From: Henriciella barbarensis
GTDB lineage: Bacteria > Pseudomonadota > Alphaproteobacteria > Caulobacterales > Hyphomonadaceae
Assembly: GCF_003576345.1 (NCBI RefSeq)
Contig: NZ_QWGB01000008.1
Coordinates: 1-64,000 of the forward strand
Direction of reading: 5' to 3'
Length of the DNA stretch: 64,000 nt
Below, piece after piece: positions 42,981 to 52,067 of the stretch. The notes beneath the pieces are model-generated. The model worked only from the letters and a program-made list of their open reading frames with translations, ran no database searches and was not told the origin of the DNA. Position numbers and translations under genes: made by a program. Within the stretch, counting starts at the first letter, position 1. Every line of letters starts with the position of its first letter.

Positions 42981-44204
42981 ATGGACCTGTTTGAGCGCTG
43001 GGAATCGAATGTCAGGGGTTACGCACGGACTTACCCCACCGTGTTCAAATCCGCGTCCAATGCCCGTCAGACTGATGAGGCCGGCAAATCCTATATCGAC
43101 TTTTTTGGCGGCGCAGGCGTGCTGAATTTCGGGCACAATAATCCACGTATGAAGGAAGCGATCATCAAGTTCATCGAGGCCGATGGCATTCCCCACAGCC
43201 TCGATATGATGACGACGACCAAGCGGGATTTCATCAAGGCTTTCACGGAGACAATCCTTGCCCCGCGTGGCTGGGATTACCGGATGCAATTCACCGGGCC
43301 TACCGGCACGAACGCCGTCGAAGCCGCGCTGAAGCTTGCGCGCCGCGTGACGGGGCGCAAGCAGGTCATCGCCTTCACCAATGGCTTTCACGGCATGACG
43401 CTCGGCGCGCTCGCAGCCACAGCCAATGCCTATTTCCGCAATGCCGCCGGCGTACCGCTGAACCATGTCGAGCGCTTGCCATTTGGCCACCCGCTGGAAG
43501 GGATGGAAGAAGTTTATGCCGATCCCTCGTCAGGCTATGAACCGCCAGCAGCGATCCTTGTAGAGCCGATCCAGGCCGAAGGCGGCGTGAATGTCGCCGA
43601 CGCGGAATGGCTGAAAGCAATCCGCAAGTTCGCGAAAGACCGCGGCGCGCTCTTCATCCTCGATGACATCCAGGCAGGATGTGGACGTACGGGTTCGTAT
43701 TTCAGCTTCGACGAAATGGATCTCGATCCGGACATCATCACGCTCGCCAAGGGCATTGGCGGTTTCGGCACGCCGCTCGCGATGAATTTGAATAAGCCGG
43801 AATTCGACAAACACTGGTCGCCCGGCGAGCATACGGGCACGTTCCGCGGACAGGGCATTTCCTTCATCGCAGGCATGGTCGCCATGGATTATTTCAAGGA
43901 CGACACCTTCATGGCCGACGTCCGGCGCAAGGGCGAAATCATGGAAAAACGCCTGCAGAAGATGGCGCGCCCGGGCATGGAAGTGCGCGGCAAAGGCATG
44001 ATGCAGGGTCTCGACACCAAGGACGGCGCATACGCCAAGAAAGTCGTCGCCGAGTGTTTCGAGAACGGGCTGCTACTCGGCGGCTGTGGCAGCGAAGGGC
44101 GCGTCGCCAAGCTGATCCCACCTCTGACGATTGACGATGCAGACCTGAATGAAGGCCTCGACATTATGGAGGCGGCCATGGAAGCCGCTCTGGTGCGCGC
44201 ATGA
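42981..44204 (+). CDS. doeD: Diaminobutyrate transaminase, likely DoeD
   Basis: 407 residues, class III aminotransferase close to EctB. PLP lysine is Lys257 in LAKGIGGFG; the substrate/PLP pocket is seen in TGPTGTNAVEAALKLAR and the Asp in ILDDIQAGCGRTG. In an ectoine synthesis operon this would be EctB, but no ectA or ectC is present and it lies between a deacetylase and an M24 hydrolase, so it should work in breakdown: 2,4-diaminobutyrate to aspartate semialdehyde. It overlaps doeA by 4 bases. Confidence 0.82.
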   Translation: MDLFERWESNVRGYARTYPTVFKSASNARQTDEAGKSYIDFFGGAGVLNFGHNNPRMKEAIIKFIEADGIPHSLDMMTTTKRDFIKAFTETILAPRGWDYRMQFTGPTGTNAVEAALKLARRVTGRKQVIAFTNGFHGMTLGALAATANAYFRNAAGVPLNHVERLPFGHPLEGMEEVYADPSSGYEPPAAILVEPIQAEGGVNVADAEWLKAIRKFAKDRGALFILDDIQAGCGRTGSYFSFDEMDLDPDIITLAKGIGGFGTPLAMNLNKPEFDKHWSPGEHTGTFRGQGISFIAGMVAMDYFKDDTFMADVRRKGEIMEKRLQKMARPGMEVRGKGMMQGLDTKDGAYAKKVVAECFENGLLLGGCGSEGRVAKLIPPLTIDDADLNEGLDIMEAAMEAALVRA

Positions 44205-45433
44205 GACATCGCGATGACATGACGTTTCCACCTGAAGAGTATGCTCGCCGGCTGGAAGACCTGCGCGACCGGATGAAAAGCCGCCGCCTGGATGCCGTGG
44301 TTATCTCGGACCCTGAGAACCTCATGTACCTTACTGACTATCAGACGACGGGGTACTCCTTCTTCCAGGCGCTGGTTGTCCCGCTTGACGGTGACTGCTT
44401 CATGGTCACGCGGAATATGGAAGAGTCGAACGTCCATGCCCGCACATGGGTTGAGAAGACACGGCCGTATGCGGATAATGGCGACGCTATTCAGCGCCTG
44501 ATCGAAGCGCTGCGTGAGGCAGGGCTGTATAATTCGACCGTCGGGTATGAGCGTAACTCATACTTCCTGCCAGCCTATCAACAGGACCGCTTCCATTCGG
44601 CTTATACAGGCGGACGCCTGCTCGACTGCTTCGGCATCGTCGAAGAAGGCCGCGTCTGCAAATCCAAACATGAAATCGAGATCATGAAGCGGGCCGCACG
44701 GGCGACCGAGGCCGGGATGAAAGCCGGTATCGAGATTGCCGAACCTGGCGTCAGCGAAAACGAGATTGGTGCTGCTATCTCGGCCGCCATGTTTGAAGCG
44801 GGTGGTGAGCCACCTGCCGTCATGCCTTACGTGACGTCCGGGCCGCGCTCGATGATCGGACATGCGACCTGGGAAGGCCGCACGGTTCAGGAAGGCGAAC
44901 ATGTCTTCCTCGAGGTTGGAGGCTGCTACAGACGCTATCACACAGCCATGATGCGCACGATCGTCATGCAGGAAGAGCTGTCGCCGTCTATGCGCAGTGC
45001 AGAAGAGCAAATGCAGAAAGCGCTATTTGAGCTGCGCGACCGGGTTCAACCGGGCCTGACCGTATCGGATGCCGACAAGATCGTGCGGGACATCATCTCG
45101 GCCGGTTCTCATGGTGGGTCACTCATCACCCGCTCTGGCTATTCGATCGGCATCGCATTCCCGCCAAGCTGGGACGAAGGCTATATCCTGTCGCTCATGC
45201 AGGGCGATCCGCAGATCCTGAAGGAAGGCATGACCTTCCACATCATTCCATGGGTCTGGGGCGTGGACGGCGACAAGACGGTCGGCATTTCCGACACGTT
45301 CTACGTGACCGAAACAGGGTGCGAGAGTTTCTTCTCCCTCCCAGAAGAGTTCACGCTTAAACCCGGGAAGGGAAAGCCTTCCGCGCCGACTGCGAAGAAA
45401 GCCAATGGCGAGCAGGCTCAACCGGCGAGCTAG
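44201..45433 (+). CDS. doeA: Ectoine hydrolase (M24 family)
   Basis: 410 residues, creatinase N-terminal domain plus a pita-bread M24 domain. The positions that hold metal in true aminopeptidases are altered (HVFLEVGGCYRRYHTAMMRT, no pair of Asp), as in known ectoine hydrolases that are reported to work without the usual metals. It opens the ectoine ring to N-acetyl-diaminobutyrate, the first step of catabolism. The C-terminal 30 residues are Lys/Ala-rich and look disordered. It could be a creatinase or Xaa-Pro peptidase, but the neighbours favour DoeA. Confidence 0.85.
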   Translation: MRHRDDMTFPPEEYARRLEDLRDRMKSRRLDAVVISDPENLMYLTDYQTTGYSFFQALVVPLDGDCFMVTRNMEESNVHARTWVEKTRPYADNGDAIQRLIEALREAGLYNSTVGYERNSYFLPAYQQDRFHSAYTGGRLLDCFGIVEEGRVCKSKHEIEIMKRAARATEAGMKAGIEIAEPGVSENEIGAAISAAMFEAGGEPPAVMPYVTSGPRSMIGHATWEGRTVQEGEHVFLEVGGCYRRYHTAMMRTIVMQEELSPSMRSAEEQMQKALFELRDRVQPGLTVSDADKIVRDIISAGSHGGSLITRSGYSIGIAFPPSWDEGYILSLMQGDPQILKEGMTFHIIPWVWGVDGDKTVGISDTFYVTETGCESFFSLPEEFTLKPGKGKPSAPTAKKANGEQAQPAS

Positions 45434-45466
45434 CGCCTGTCCAATATTCGAGATCAGGAGATATCC

Positions 45467-46840
45467 ATGCTGAAAGCCGTCAATCCGGCGACCGGCGAGA
45501 CCGTTCGTGAAGTTGCGCTCGACAGCGAGGCAGACGTCAACGCCAAGATCGAGGCGTCGCTGGCCGCCTTCCATGAGTGGAAGGCCAAGTCCTACGCTGA
45601 ACGTGCAAAGCTGCTCAGAGCCGTCGCAGCCCATATGCGCAAGCATGTCGAGACGCTTGCCCCCATTATGACCGAGGAGATGGGCAAACCCATCAAGGAA
45701 GGTCGCGGCGAAGTCGAGAAGTCAGCCTGGTGTGCAGAGCATTACGCAGACCACGCAGAAGGCTATCTCTCCCGGCAGGTTCTAGAGTCCGATGCGAGCC
45801 TGTCCTATGTGCAGCACCTGCCGATTGGTCCCATTCTAGGCATCCTGCCTTGGAATGCACCGTTCTGGCTCGCCTTCCGCTTCGCCGCCCCCGCCCTGAT
45901 GGCGGGCAATTCCTGTTTGATGAAGCATGACCCGCATGTGCCGGGCTGCGCAGAAGCCATCGAAACATGTTTCCGTGAGGCAGGCGCGCCTGAAGGCTTG
46001 TTCCAGGCGCTTTACCTGGAGACGCCGAGCGTCGAGGCGGTCATCCGCGATGACAGAGTGCGCGGTGTCTCCTTCACTGGCTCTTCGCGCGGCGGATCAG
46101 CGGTTGCCGGGATTGCGGGGTCGGCGATCAAGCCTGCCGTGCTGGAGCTTGGCGGGTCCGATCCGTCTATCGTCCTGGCCGACGCCGATCTCGACAAGGC
46201 AGCGGACGTGCTGACCCTCTCGCGCATCATCAACGCAGGCCAGTCCTGCATCGCGGCCAAGCGGATCATTGTTGAGGAGAGCGTCTACGATAAGGTAGAA
46301 GCATTGATGAAGCAGAAGCTGGCCGCGCTGCAGCTGGGTGATCCGCGCAGTGCTGAGACCGATGTCGGACCGATTGCCCGCTCGGACCTTCGTGATGAGC
46401 TGCACCGGCAGGTTCAGGAGACAATCGAACAGGGCGCGACCTGCGTTCTGGGCGGAGAGTTGCCTGACGGTGATGGCTATTTCTATCCGGTCACTCTGCT
46501 GTCGAATGTCACACCGGACATGTGCGCCTTCAATGAGGAGACGTTCGGGCCGGTCGGTGTGCTGGTGAAGGCGCGCGACGCAGACCACGCCGTAGAGCTG
46601 GCGAATGACACGCGCTACGGCCTTGCGGCCAGCATCTGGACTGAGACCAGCCGCGGCGAAGCGATGGCAAGTTCTCTCGACACCGGTCAGGTCAGCGTCA
46701 ACGGGATCGTGAAAACCGACCCGCGCCTGCCAAGCGGCGGCACCAAGGCGTCTGGCCTCGGCCGGGAACTTGGGCCACATGGCATCCTCGAATTCGTGAA
46801 TGCCCAACAGGTCTGGATCGGTCCTGCAAAGCCTGCGTGA
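45467..46840 (+). CDS. doeC: Aldehyde dehydrogenase, likely DoeC (aspartate-semialdehyde dehydrogenase)
   Basis: 457 residues, NAD(P)+-dependent aldehyde dehydrogenase of the succinate-semialdehyde (Sad/GabD) type. Catalytic Cys261 lies in NAGQSCIAAKRI and the general base Glu227 in LELGGSDPS. Cofactor-binding FTGSSRGGSAVAG and C-terminal NEETFGPVGVL are also present. As the last gene of the ectoine set it would oxidise aspartate semialdehyde to aspartate. Succinate-semialdehyde oxidation is an alternative. Confidence 0.82.
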   Translation: MLKAVNPATGETVREVALDSEADVNAKIEASLAAFHEWKAKSYAERAKLLRAVAAHMRKHVETLAPIMTEEMGKPIKEGRGEVEKSAWCAEHYADHAEGYLSRQVLESDASLSYVQHLPIGPILGILPWNAPFWLAFRFAAPALMAGNSCLMKHDPHVPGCAEAIETCFREAGAPEGLFQALYLETPSVEAVIRDDRVRGVSFTGSSRGGSAVAGIAGSAIKPAVLELGGSDPSIVLADADLDKAADVLTLSRIINAGQSCIAAKRIIVEESVYDKVEALMKQKLAALQLGDPRSAETDVGPIARSDLRDELHRQVQETIEQGATCVLGGELPDGDGYFYPVTLLSNVTPDMCAFNEETFGPVGVLVKARDADHAVELANDTRYGLAASIWTETSRGEAMASSLDTGQVSVNGIVKTDPRLPSGGTKASGLGRELGPHGILEFVNAQQVWIGPAKPA

Positions 46841-46883
46841 CCAAAGGCTTGGGCGAAAGTCCTGACACAACTTAATCAGGACA

Positions 46884-46908
46884 CGGCAAATTTGTTTCAA
46901 GTTTGCCG
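46884..46908. promoter_or_regulatory. Inverted repeat after the ectoine catabolic genes
   Basis: CGGCAAA (46884-46890) and TTTGCCG (46902-46908) form a perfect 7-bp inverted repeat with an 11-base spacer. Located 44 bases after doeC and about 95 bases before cpaC, it could end the doe transcript (no T-tract) or be an operator for cpaC. Confidence 0.3.
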
Positions 46909-46946
46909 GGCGCATTTCAGTCGGACTTCAAATCTCGCTCTTAGGC

Positions 46947-46988
46947 CTGCTTATTGATCGCCCGCAAAAATGCGGGCCCAGTAAGCAG
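46947..46988 (+). promoter_or_regulatory. Nested hairpins in the cpaC leader
   Basis: Two stems are nested just before cpaC: outer CTGCTTA (46947-46953) / TAAGCAG (46982-46988), inner GCCCGC (46960-46965) / GCGGGC (46972-46977). The structure ends 14 bases before the cpaC start codon, next to the ribosome binding site region (AAGAGGG). It may be a regulatory leader or, less likely, a terminator for transcripts from upstream. Confidence 0.45.
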
Positions 46989-47002
46989 TCAAGAGGGTCA
47001 GA

Positions 47003-48451
47003 ATGACGTCCTCCATCTTGCAGGCCTTTACCTTTGCCTCTCTTCTCTGCGGGCTGTCCACAGGTGCGATGGCAGACCCCGCGCCTCGTCAGACCGGTAG
47101 TGCCGTCTACCACGCGGCTACATCGCCGGCAGGTCCGGCACAGACCGATCTGACAGTGGTGGTGAACAGGTCTACGCCCATCGCCGTAGGCCGCCCCTTT
47201 GCGCGCATTGCGATCTCACAGCCCGAAATCGCTGATGCAGCGCCGACCTCTGACAACCGTCTTTATGTCCGTGGACGCACGATCGGCTCTACCAACATTC
47301 TTGTCTATGACGATGATGGTGACCTGATCGAGATCATTGATGTGCGAGTCGAACACGATCTTAGCGCGATCCAGGGCGACATCGCGGCCCTGTTTCCGGA
47401 GATAGACCTTGAGCTGCGCACCGTGGCGCAGCGGCTTCACGTGCGCGGCAATGTGCCGGATGATGAAACCGCCGCAGAGATCATGCAGATTGCGGCGAGC
47501 TATGCGCCCGACGCCGTGATTGACGCGCTCGACGTAAACAGCCCGCAGCAGGTGATGCTGGAAGTGCGTTTCGTAGAGGCCTCGCGTGAAGACGTGAAGG
47601 AACTCGGTATTGGCGGCGAAGTCAGCCGTGCGGGGGACTTCCTCTTTGCGACAGGCTCTGAGCTACTCTCTGGCGGCGCACCGAAATCCATCCTCAGCCT
47701 GCTCGGCGCTTCTGGCGGGGTGAATATCGATTTCTTTCTTGAAGCCCTGGAAGAGCGCGGCGTTATCCGCACCCTGGCCGAACCGAACCTTGTCGCTCGC
47801 TCTGGGGAGACTGCGAGCTTTCTCGCTGGCGGCGAGTTTCCAGTGCCGGTTGCCGCCGATGAAGACACGATCAGCATCGAGTTTCGCGAGTTCGGTGTGA
47901 GCCTCGAGTTTACGCCGCGCATTCTGTCGAACAACCGGATGAGCCTCGAAGTCAGCCCTGAGGTTAGCCAGCTCGATCCGCGCAACTCGGTTCGTCTTGC
48001 AAGCGTCGAGATACCGGCGCTGAGCGTTCGCCGTGCGAACACGATCATCGAGCTTGCCGATGGCGAAAGCTTTGCGATCGCCGGCCTGATCCAGAATACG
48101 GTAGACACGACATCAGTTCAGACGCCGTGGCTGGGCGATGTGCCTGTGCTCGGCGCACTCTTCCGGTCCAACCGTTTCCGCGAGAATGAGACCGAGCTGA
48201 TCATTATCATTACCCCGCGCCTCGTCCTGCCGACACCGGCTGGGACGCGCATCCCGGATCCGCTGACGAACAATCCCATGCCTTCCGAGGCTGAACGTCT
48301 GCTTCTGGGAAACCTTGATAACGACGAAGGCCCAAGCCGCGCGTCGGCTGGGACAAGCACGCTTCGCGCCCCCTCTCCTGTGGCGGCCCAGCCTGTCGCC
48401 CAGTCTTCACGCCCGGATCTTGGCTATGTGCCGGGCATGGGAGGCGAGTAG
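47003..48451 (+). CDS. cpaC: Tad pilus outer-membrane secretin CpaC/RcpA
   Basis: 482 residues. A signal peptide (LLCGLSTGAMA) precedes the T2SS/T3SS secretin N-terminal domain (STPIAVGRPFARIAISQPEI, YVRGRTIGSTNILVYDDDG), a BON-like segment (LRTVAQRLHVRGNVPDDETA) and the secretin core (about 240-410, with SLEVSPEVSQLDP, AIAGLIQN and TELIIIITPRLV). It forms the outer-membrane pore for Flp pili. First gene of the cpaC-E-F-tadB-tadC run, 3 bases before cpaE. Confidence 0.93.
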   Translation: MTSSILQAFTFASLLCGLSTGAMADPAPRQTGSAVYHAATSPAGPAQTDLTVVVNRSTPIAVGRPFARIAISQPEIADAAPTSDNRLYVRGRTIGSTNILVYDDDGDLIEIIDVRVEHDLSAIQGDIAALFPEIDLELRTVAQRLHVRGNVPDDETAAEIMQIAASYAPDAVIDALDVNSPQQVMLEVRFVEASREDVKELGIGGEVSRAGDFLFATGSELLSGGAPKSILSLLGASGGVNIDFFLEALEERGVIRTLAEPNLVARSGETASFLAGGEFPVPVAADEDTISIEFREFGVSLEFTPRILSNNRMSLEVSPEVSQLDPRNSVRLASVEIPALSVRRANTIIELADGESFAIAGLIQNTVDTTSVQTPWLGDVPVLGALFRSNRFRENETELIIIITPRLVLPTPAGTRIPDPLTNNPMPSEAERLLLGNLDNDEGPSRASAGTSTLRAPSPVAAQPVAQSSRPDLGYVPGMGGE

Positions 48452-48453
48452 GC

Positions 48454-49641
48454 ATGAGCGCCACACCGCTTCAGGCGACAGGGCCAGTGCGCCTTCATGT
48501 CTTTGCGCCCGGTGGGCACGAGGCATTGGTGGCGGCTAGCGCAAACCTGCCGACCGTCACCGTTACCAGCCATGTGAGCCCGGGCGCCGCGCTTGAAGCG
48601 GCGCAGGCTGAGCGCGGCGGCGTTCTGGTACTAGAGAATGCCGGCACGTTCGATCTTGTCGAACTACTGATCCGCGTCTCTGAAACCGCCTCCAGCCTGC
48701 CGGGCATCGTGATTGGTGAGAATATTCCGATCCTCGCGGTAAAGCGGCTGATGTCACTGCAGCGCTGGGACATGCTGCCCCCGCCGATTGCACCTGCTTC
48801 ACTGATCGAGGCGCTGGAGCTGGTCTGCAAGCAGGACAGTTCCGGGGCTGATAGCGCTTCTGGCAAGTGCTGGACGGTGACCTCATCTGTAGGCGGAGCC
48901 GGAGCAACGCTGGTCGCTGTTGAGCTTGCCTATCAGCTCAGCCAGCGCGAGACGCGCGGCAAAGTCTGCCTGATCGATCTCGATTTCTTCGATGGGGCCT
49001 GCGCCTCCTATCTCAATTGCCCGGCCAATCTCAATCAGAGCGCGCTGACGCAGTCCGCTGACCGCATTGATGAGGCCCTGCTGCAGGCTTTCATCACCCA
49101 TCACAAGAACGGGATCGACCTGCTTGCCGCACCGCGTTCGCATCGGTTGTGGAATGCGATCAAGCCGGAATCGATCCTCAAGATGCTCGAGGTTGCATGC
49201 AGCCTCTATGATCATGTGATCGTTGACCTGCCCCGCTGGCCATCGCCCTGGATGGCGTCTGTGGTGACGGGCGCGGACGAGAATATCGTGATGAGCGAGC
49301 TGACCGTCCCGGCGCTCCATGCCGCACGCAGCCGAGCCGAGGATCTCGAAGACGCCTCCGAAGGCATCGTTCAGCCACGCATCGTGCTGAACCGGATGTC
49401 GAAGAAGCTGTTTGGCGGCACCGTGACGGTAGCACAGGCAGAAGAAGCGATCGGCCGCCCCGTCTTTGCGACGATCGTTTCTGAATGGGAGGCAGCGCTC
49501 GCCGCCGTCAATTTCGGCCAGGCAGTTAGCGAAGCCAAGCCCGGAAATCGCCTCACGAAGGATATCAGCCGCCTCATCGACCTCCTCGAGGCAGGCAACG
49601 ACCCCATGGTTCAGTCGCCCCCGCGCAAAAAGAAAGCCTAG
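48454..49641 (+). CDS. cpaE: Tad pilus assembly protein CpaE (ParA/MinD-like ATPase)
   Basis: 395 residues. Residues 1-130 form a receiver-like domain without the phosphoacceptor pattern. Residues 140-395 are a MinD/ParA-like ATPase with a degenerate Walker A (SSVGGAGATLVAVELA, no signature lysine at the usual place) and LIDLDFFDG as Walker A'-like strand. CpaE directs localisation of the pilus apparatus. The stop is followed directly by the cpaF start. Confidence 0.9.
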   Translation: MSATPLQATGPVRLHVFAPGGHEALVAASANLPTVTVTSHVSPGAALEAAQAERGGVLVLENAGTFDLVELLIRVSETASSLPGIVIGENIPILAVKRLMSLQRWDMLPPPIAPASLIEALELVCKQDSSGADSASGKCWTVTSSVGGAGATLVAVELAYQLSQRETRGKVCLIDLDFFDGACASYLNCPANLNQSALTQSADRIDEALLQAFITHHKNGIDLLAAPRSHRLWNAIKPESILKMLEVACSLYDHVIVDLPRWPSPWMASVVTGADENIVMSELTVPALHAARSRAEDLEDASEGIVQPRIVLNRMSKKLFGGTVTVAQAEEAIGRPVFATIVSEWEAALAAVNFGQAVSEAKPGNRLTKDISRLIDLLEAGNDPMVQSPPRKKKA

Positions 49642-51108
49642 ATGGCCCGCTTTTCCCTTCTTTCCCGAAATAACTCAGCTGCTGCAGAAAAACCTGAGCA
49701 TGAAACCGCAACGCCCGATCGAAGCACGGTCGAGACAGCAGCGGAGAACGGACCACTTTTCTCGGCCGATGATGCCGATGAGGAAGAGGTCGAGCCGGAA
49801 GAAAATTCAGCCTCGACCTCGTTCGACCTTCTCGACGCAAAACTGCGCGTGCACAACAAGCTGATCGACGAGCTGGACCTCTCGGTTCTCGACAAGCTCG
49901 ACGAAGCGGAGATGAAGAAGCAGGTCGGCCGACTGGTTTCAGAGATCGTTCGCGATGAGCGGATCCCGATGAACCAGGCCGAAGTGCTGGATTTTGCGGA
50001 CTCCGTCTATCATGAGATGACAGGTCTCGGGCCGCTGGAGCCACTACTTGCCGACCCAACAATCTCTGACATCCTGATCAATGGCGCCAAACAGGTCTAT
50101 GTGGAGCGGCGCGGTGAGCTCGAGCTTTCCGAAGCCAAGTTCCGCGACAATGCCCACCTTCGCCGTATCGTTTCGCGCATCGTGTCTGCCGTTGGCCGCC
50201 GCGTCGATGAAAGCCAGCCGCTGGTCGATGCGCGGCTTCTGGATGGCTCGCGTGTTAACGCAGCGGTCGAGCCTGTGGCGATCGATGGCCCTCTCGTCTC
50301 CATACGGAAGTTCTCAAAGAAACCTCTCACTCTGGAAAAGCTGATTGGTTTCGGCGCGATGCCGGAAGAGGTCGCCGAGTTTCTGTTTAACGCCGTGAAG
50401 TGCCGCGTAACCTGCATCATTTCAGGTGGTACCGGTTCAGGCAAGACCACGCTACTGAATGCCCTCTCCAAGGCGATTAGCCACAAGGAACGCCTGATCA
50501 CGATCGAGGACGCCGCAGAACTTCAACTGCAGCAGCCGCACGTGGCCCGCATGGAGACGCGTCCGCCCAACCTGGAAGGCAAGGGCGAGATCCGCCAGCG
50601 GGAACTGGTCAAGAACGCTCTTCGTATGCGCCCTGACCGGGTGATCCTGGGTGAGGTGCGTTCCGAAGAGGCCTTCGACATGCTTCAGGCCATGAATACC
50701 GGCCATGAAGGATCAATGGCGACGATTCATGCCAACAATCCGCGCGAGGCGATCAGCCGACTTGAACAGATGGTGGCGATGGGCGGCCTGCGTATCTCGT
50801 CTGAAGCCGTTCGCGGCCAGATCGCATCCGCCATCGGCATCATCATCCAGGCCCAGCGCCTCTCCGACGGCTCGCGCCGTATCACCCATGTAACCGAAGT
50901 GACGGGCATGGAAGGCGACATCATACAGATGCAGGACATCTTCCTGTTCAATCGACTACGCACTGGCGAAGACGGCACCGTTATCGGCGAGTTCCGCGCC
51001 ACCGGCCTCCGCCCCAAATGCCTCGATGAAATGCAAAGGCGCGGCGTCCAGCTTCCCATGGAGTATTTCGACCCATCCAAGCCGCTTCTCGAAGTGCCGG
51101 GGAAATAG
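49642..51108 (+). CDS. cpaF: Tad pilus assembly ATPase CpaF/TadA
   Basis: 488 residues, type II/IV secretion ATPase of the GspE/VirB11 type. An acidic N-terminus (about 1-60) is followed by a helical N-domain and the ATPase core: Walker A GGTGSGKT at 262-269 (Lys268), Walker B-like [17 protein letters not shown], His box [17 protein letters not shown]. It powers pilin assembly. No gap to tadB. Confidence 0.95.
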   Translation: MARFSLLSRNNSAAAEKPEHETATPDRSTVETAAENGPLFSADDADEEEVEPEENSASTSFDLLDAKLRVHNKLIDELDLSVLDKLDEAEMKKQVGRLVSEIVRDERIPMNQAEVLDFADSVYHEMTGLGPLEPLLADPTISDILINGAKQVYVERRGELELSEAKFRDNAHLRRIVSRIVSAVGRRVDESQPLVDARLLDGSRVNAAVEPVAIDGPLVSIRKFSKKPLTLEKLIGFGAMPEEVAEFLFNAVKCRVTCIISGGTGSGKTTLLNALSKAISHKERLITIEDAAELQLQQPHVARMETRPPNLEGKGEIRQRELVKNALRMRPDRVILGEVRSEEAFDMLQAMNTGHEGSMATIHANNPREAISRLEQMVAMGGLRISSEAVRGQIASAIGIIIQAQRLSDGSRRITHVTEVTGMEGDIIQMQDIFLFNRLRTGEDGTVIGEFRATGLRPKCLDEMQRRGVQLPMEYFDPSKPLLEVPGK

Positions 51109-52062
51109 ATGGAGACTTCGGTCGTCATCTATGTGCTGGCTTTCGCTTCGGCGTTTCTTGCCGCTCAGTCAGTCCTCGGTTTTGGTCAGGGCGCGGTAGA
51201 AAAGACGCGACTGAACCGGCGGCTGCGCGTGCAGGAAAAACAGGCAAGTGTTGCCGACCTCATCGTCGAACTTCGACGTCAGCGTGGACAGGACAGGGAG
51301 GGCAATGGCCGCCTGTCGCTTCGCTGGTTCAACGACCTCGTGACTCGTTCTGGACTGCCCTATGACCCGGTCACCTGGTCGATGATTGCACTAGCGGTCG
51401 GCGTCGTGACGGCGGCTGCCGTGTTCTATTTCACTGCCAGTCTTATGCTGACGCCTGTGACAGGCATTCTGGCATCGACCGTACTGCCAGTCTTTTTCCT
51501 CAAGATGAAAGCCGCTGCCCGCGATCGCCAGCTGGGCGAGCAATTGCCAGATGCCCTTGAAATCATTGTCCGCAGTCTTGAAGCTGGCCATCCGGTTCCG
51601 ACAGCCGTCTCGCTCGTCGGCCGCGAAATGCCAGACCCGATCGGGTCTGAATTCGGCATGGCCGCCGATGAGATCGCCTATGGCTCCAGCCTTGAAGAAG
51701 CGGTGAAGAAACTCGCCGAGCGCACACAGCAGCCGGATGTCGAGCTCTTCGCTGCAACCGTGCGCCTGCAAGCGCGCACCGGGGGCAATCTGGCAAGCCT
51801 TCTGAAGGTGAACGCATCGACGGTTCGCGCGCGCCAGAAAATGCGCCTGAAGGTCAAGGCAGCCTCATCCGAAGGGCGTGCTTCCGCGCTGATTCTGACC
51901 TCGGCGCCATTCATCGTCATGGGCGCGATGCACATGCTGACCCCCCATTTCTATGGCAGCGTCATCGATGAGAAGCTCGTCCAGTATGGCCTCGGAGGCT
52001 GCCTTGTTTGGATGGCCATTGGCAATCTCGTCATGCGCAAGATGATCAGTTTCAAGGTCTGA
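51109..52062 (+). CDS. tadB: Tad pilus inner-membrane platform protein TadB
   Basis: 317 residues, T2SSF domain. N-terminal membrane helix, then two helices near residues 90-130 (MIALAVGVVTAAAVFYF, MLTPVTGILASTVLPVFFL), a cytoplasmic helical bundle (LPDALEIIVRSLEAGHPVPT ... ELFAATVRLQARTGGNLASL) and a C-terminal helix pair. The start follows the cpaF stop directly. Confidence 0.93.
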   Translation: METSVVIYVLAFASAFLAAQSVLGFGQGAVEKTRLNRRLRVQEKQASVADLIVELRRQRGQDREGNGRLSLRWFNDLVTRSGLPYDPVTWSMIALAVGVVTAAAVFYFTASLMLTPVTGILASTVLPVFFLKMKAAARDRQLGEQLPDALEIIVRSLEAGHPVPTAVSLVGREMPDPIGSEFGMAADEIAYGSSLEEAVKKLAERTQQPDVELFAATVRLQARTGGNLASLLKVNASTVRARQKMRLKVKAASSEGRASALILTSAPFIVMGAMHMLTPHFYGSVIDEKLVQYGLGGCLVWMAIGNLVMRKMISFKV

Positions 52063-52067
52063 GGGGA

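Noticed and set aside
42981-44204. EctB of ectoine biosynthesis
   Set aside because: No ectA or ectC alongside, and the neighbours are an M24 hydrolase, an M20 deacetylase and an aldehyde dehydrogenase, which fit catabolism.
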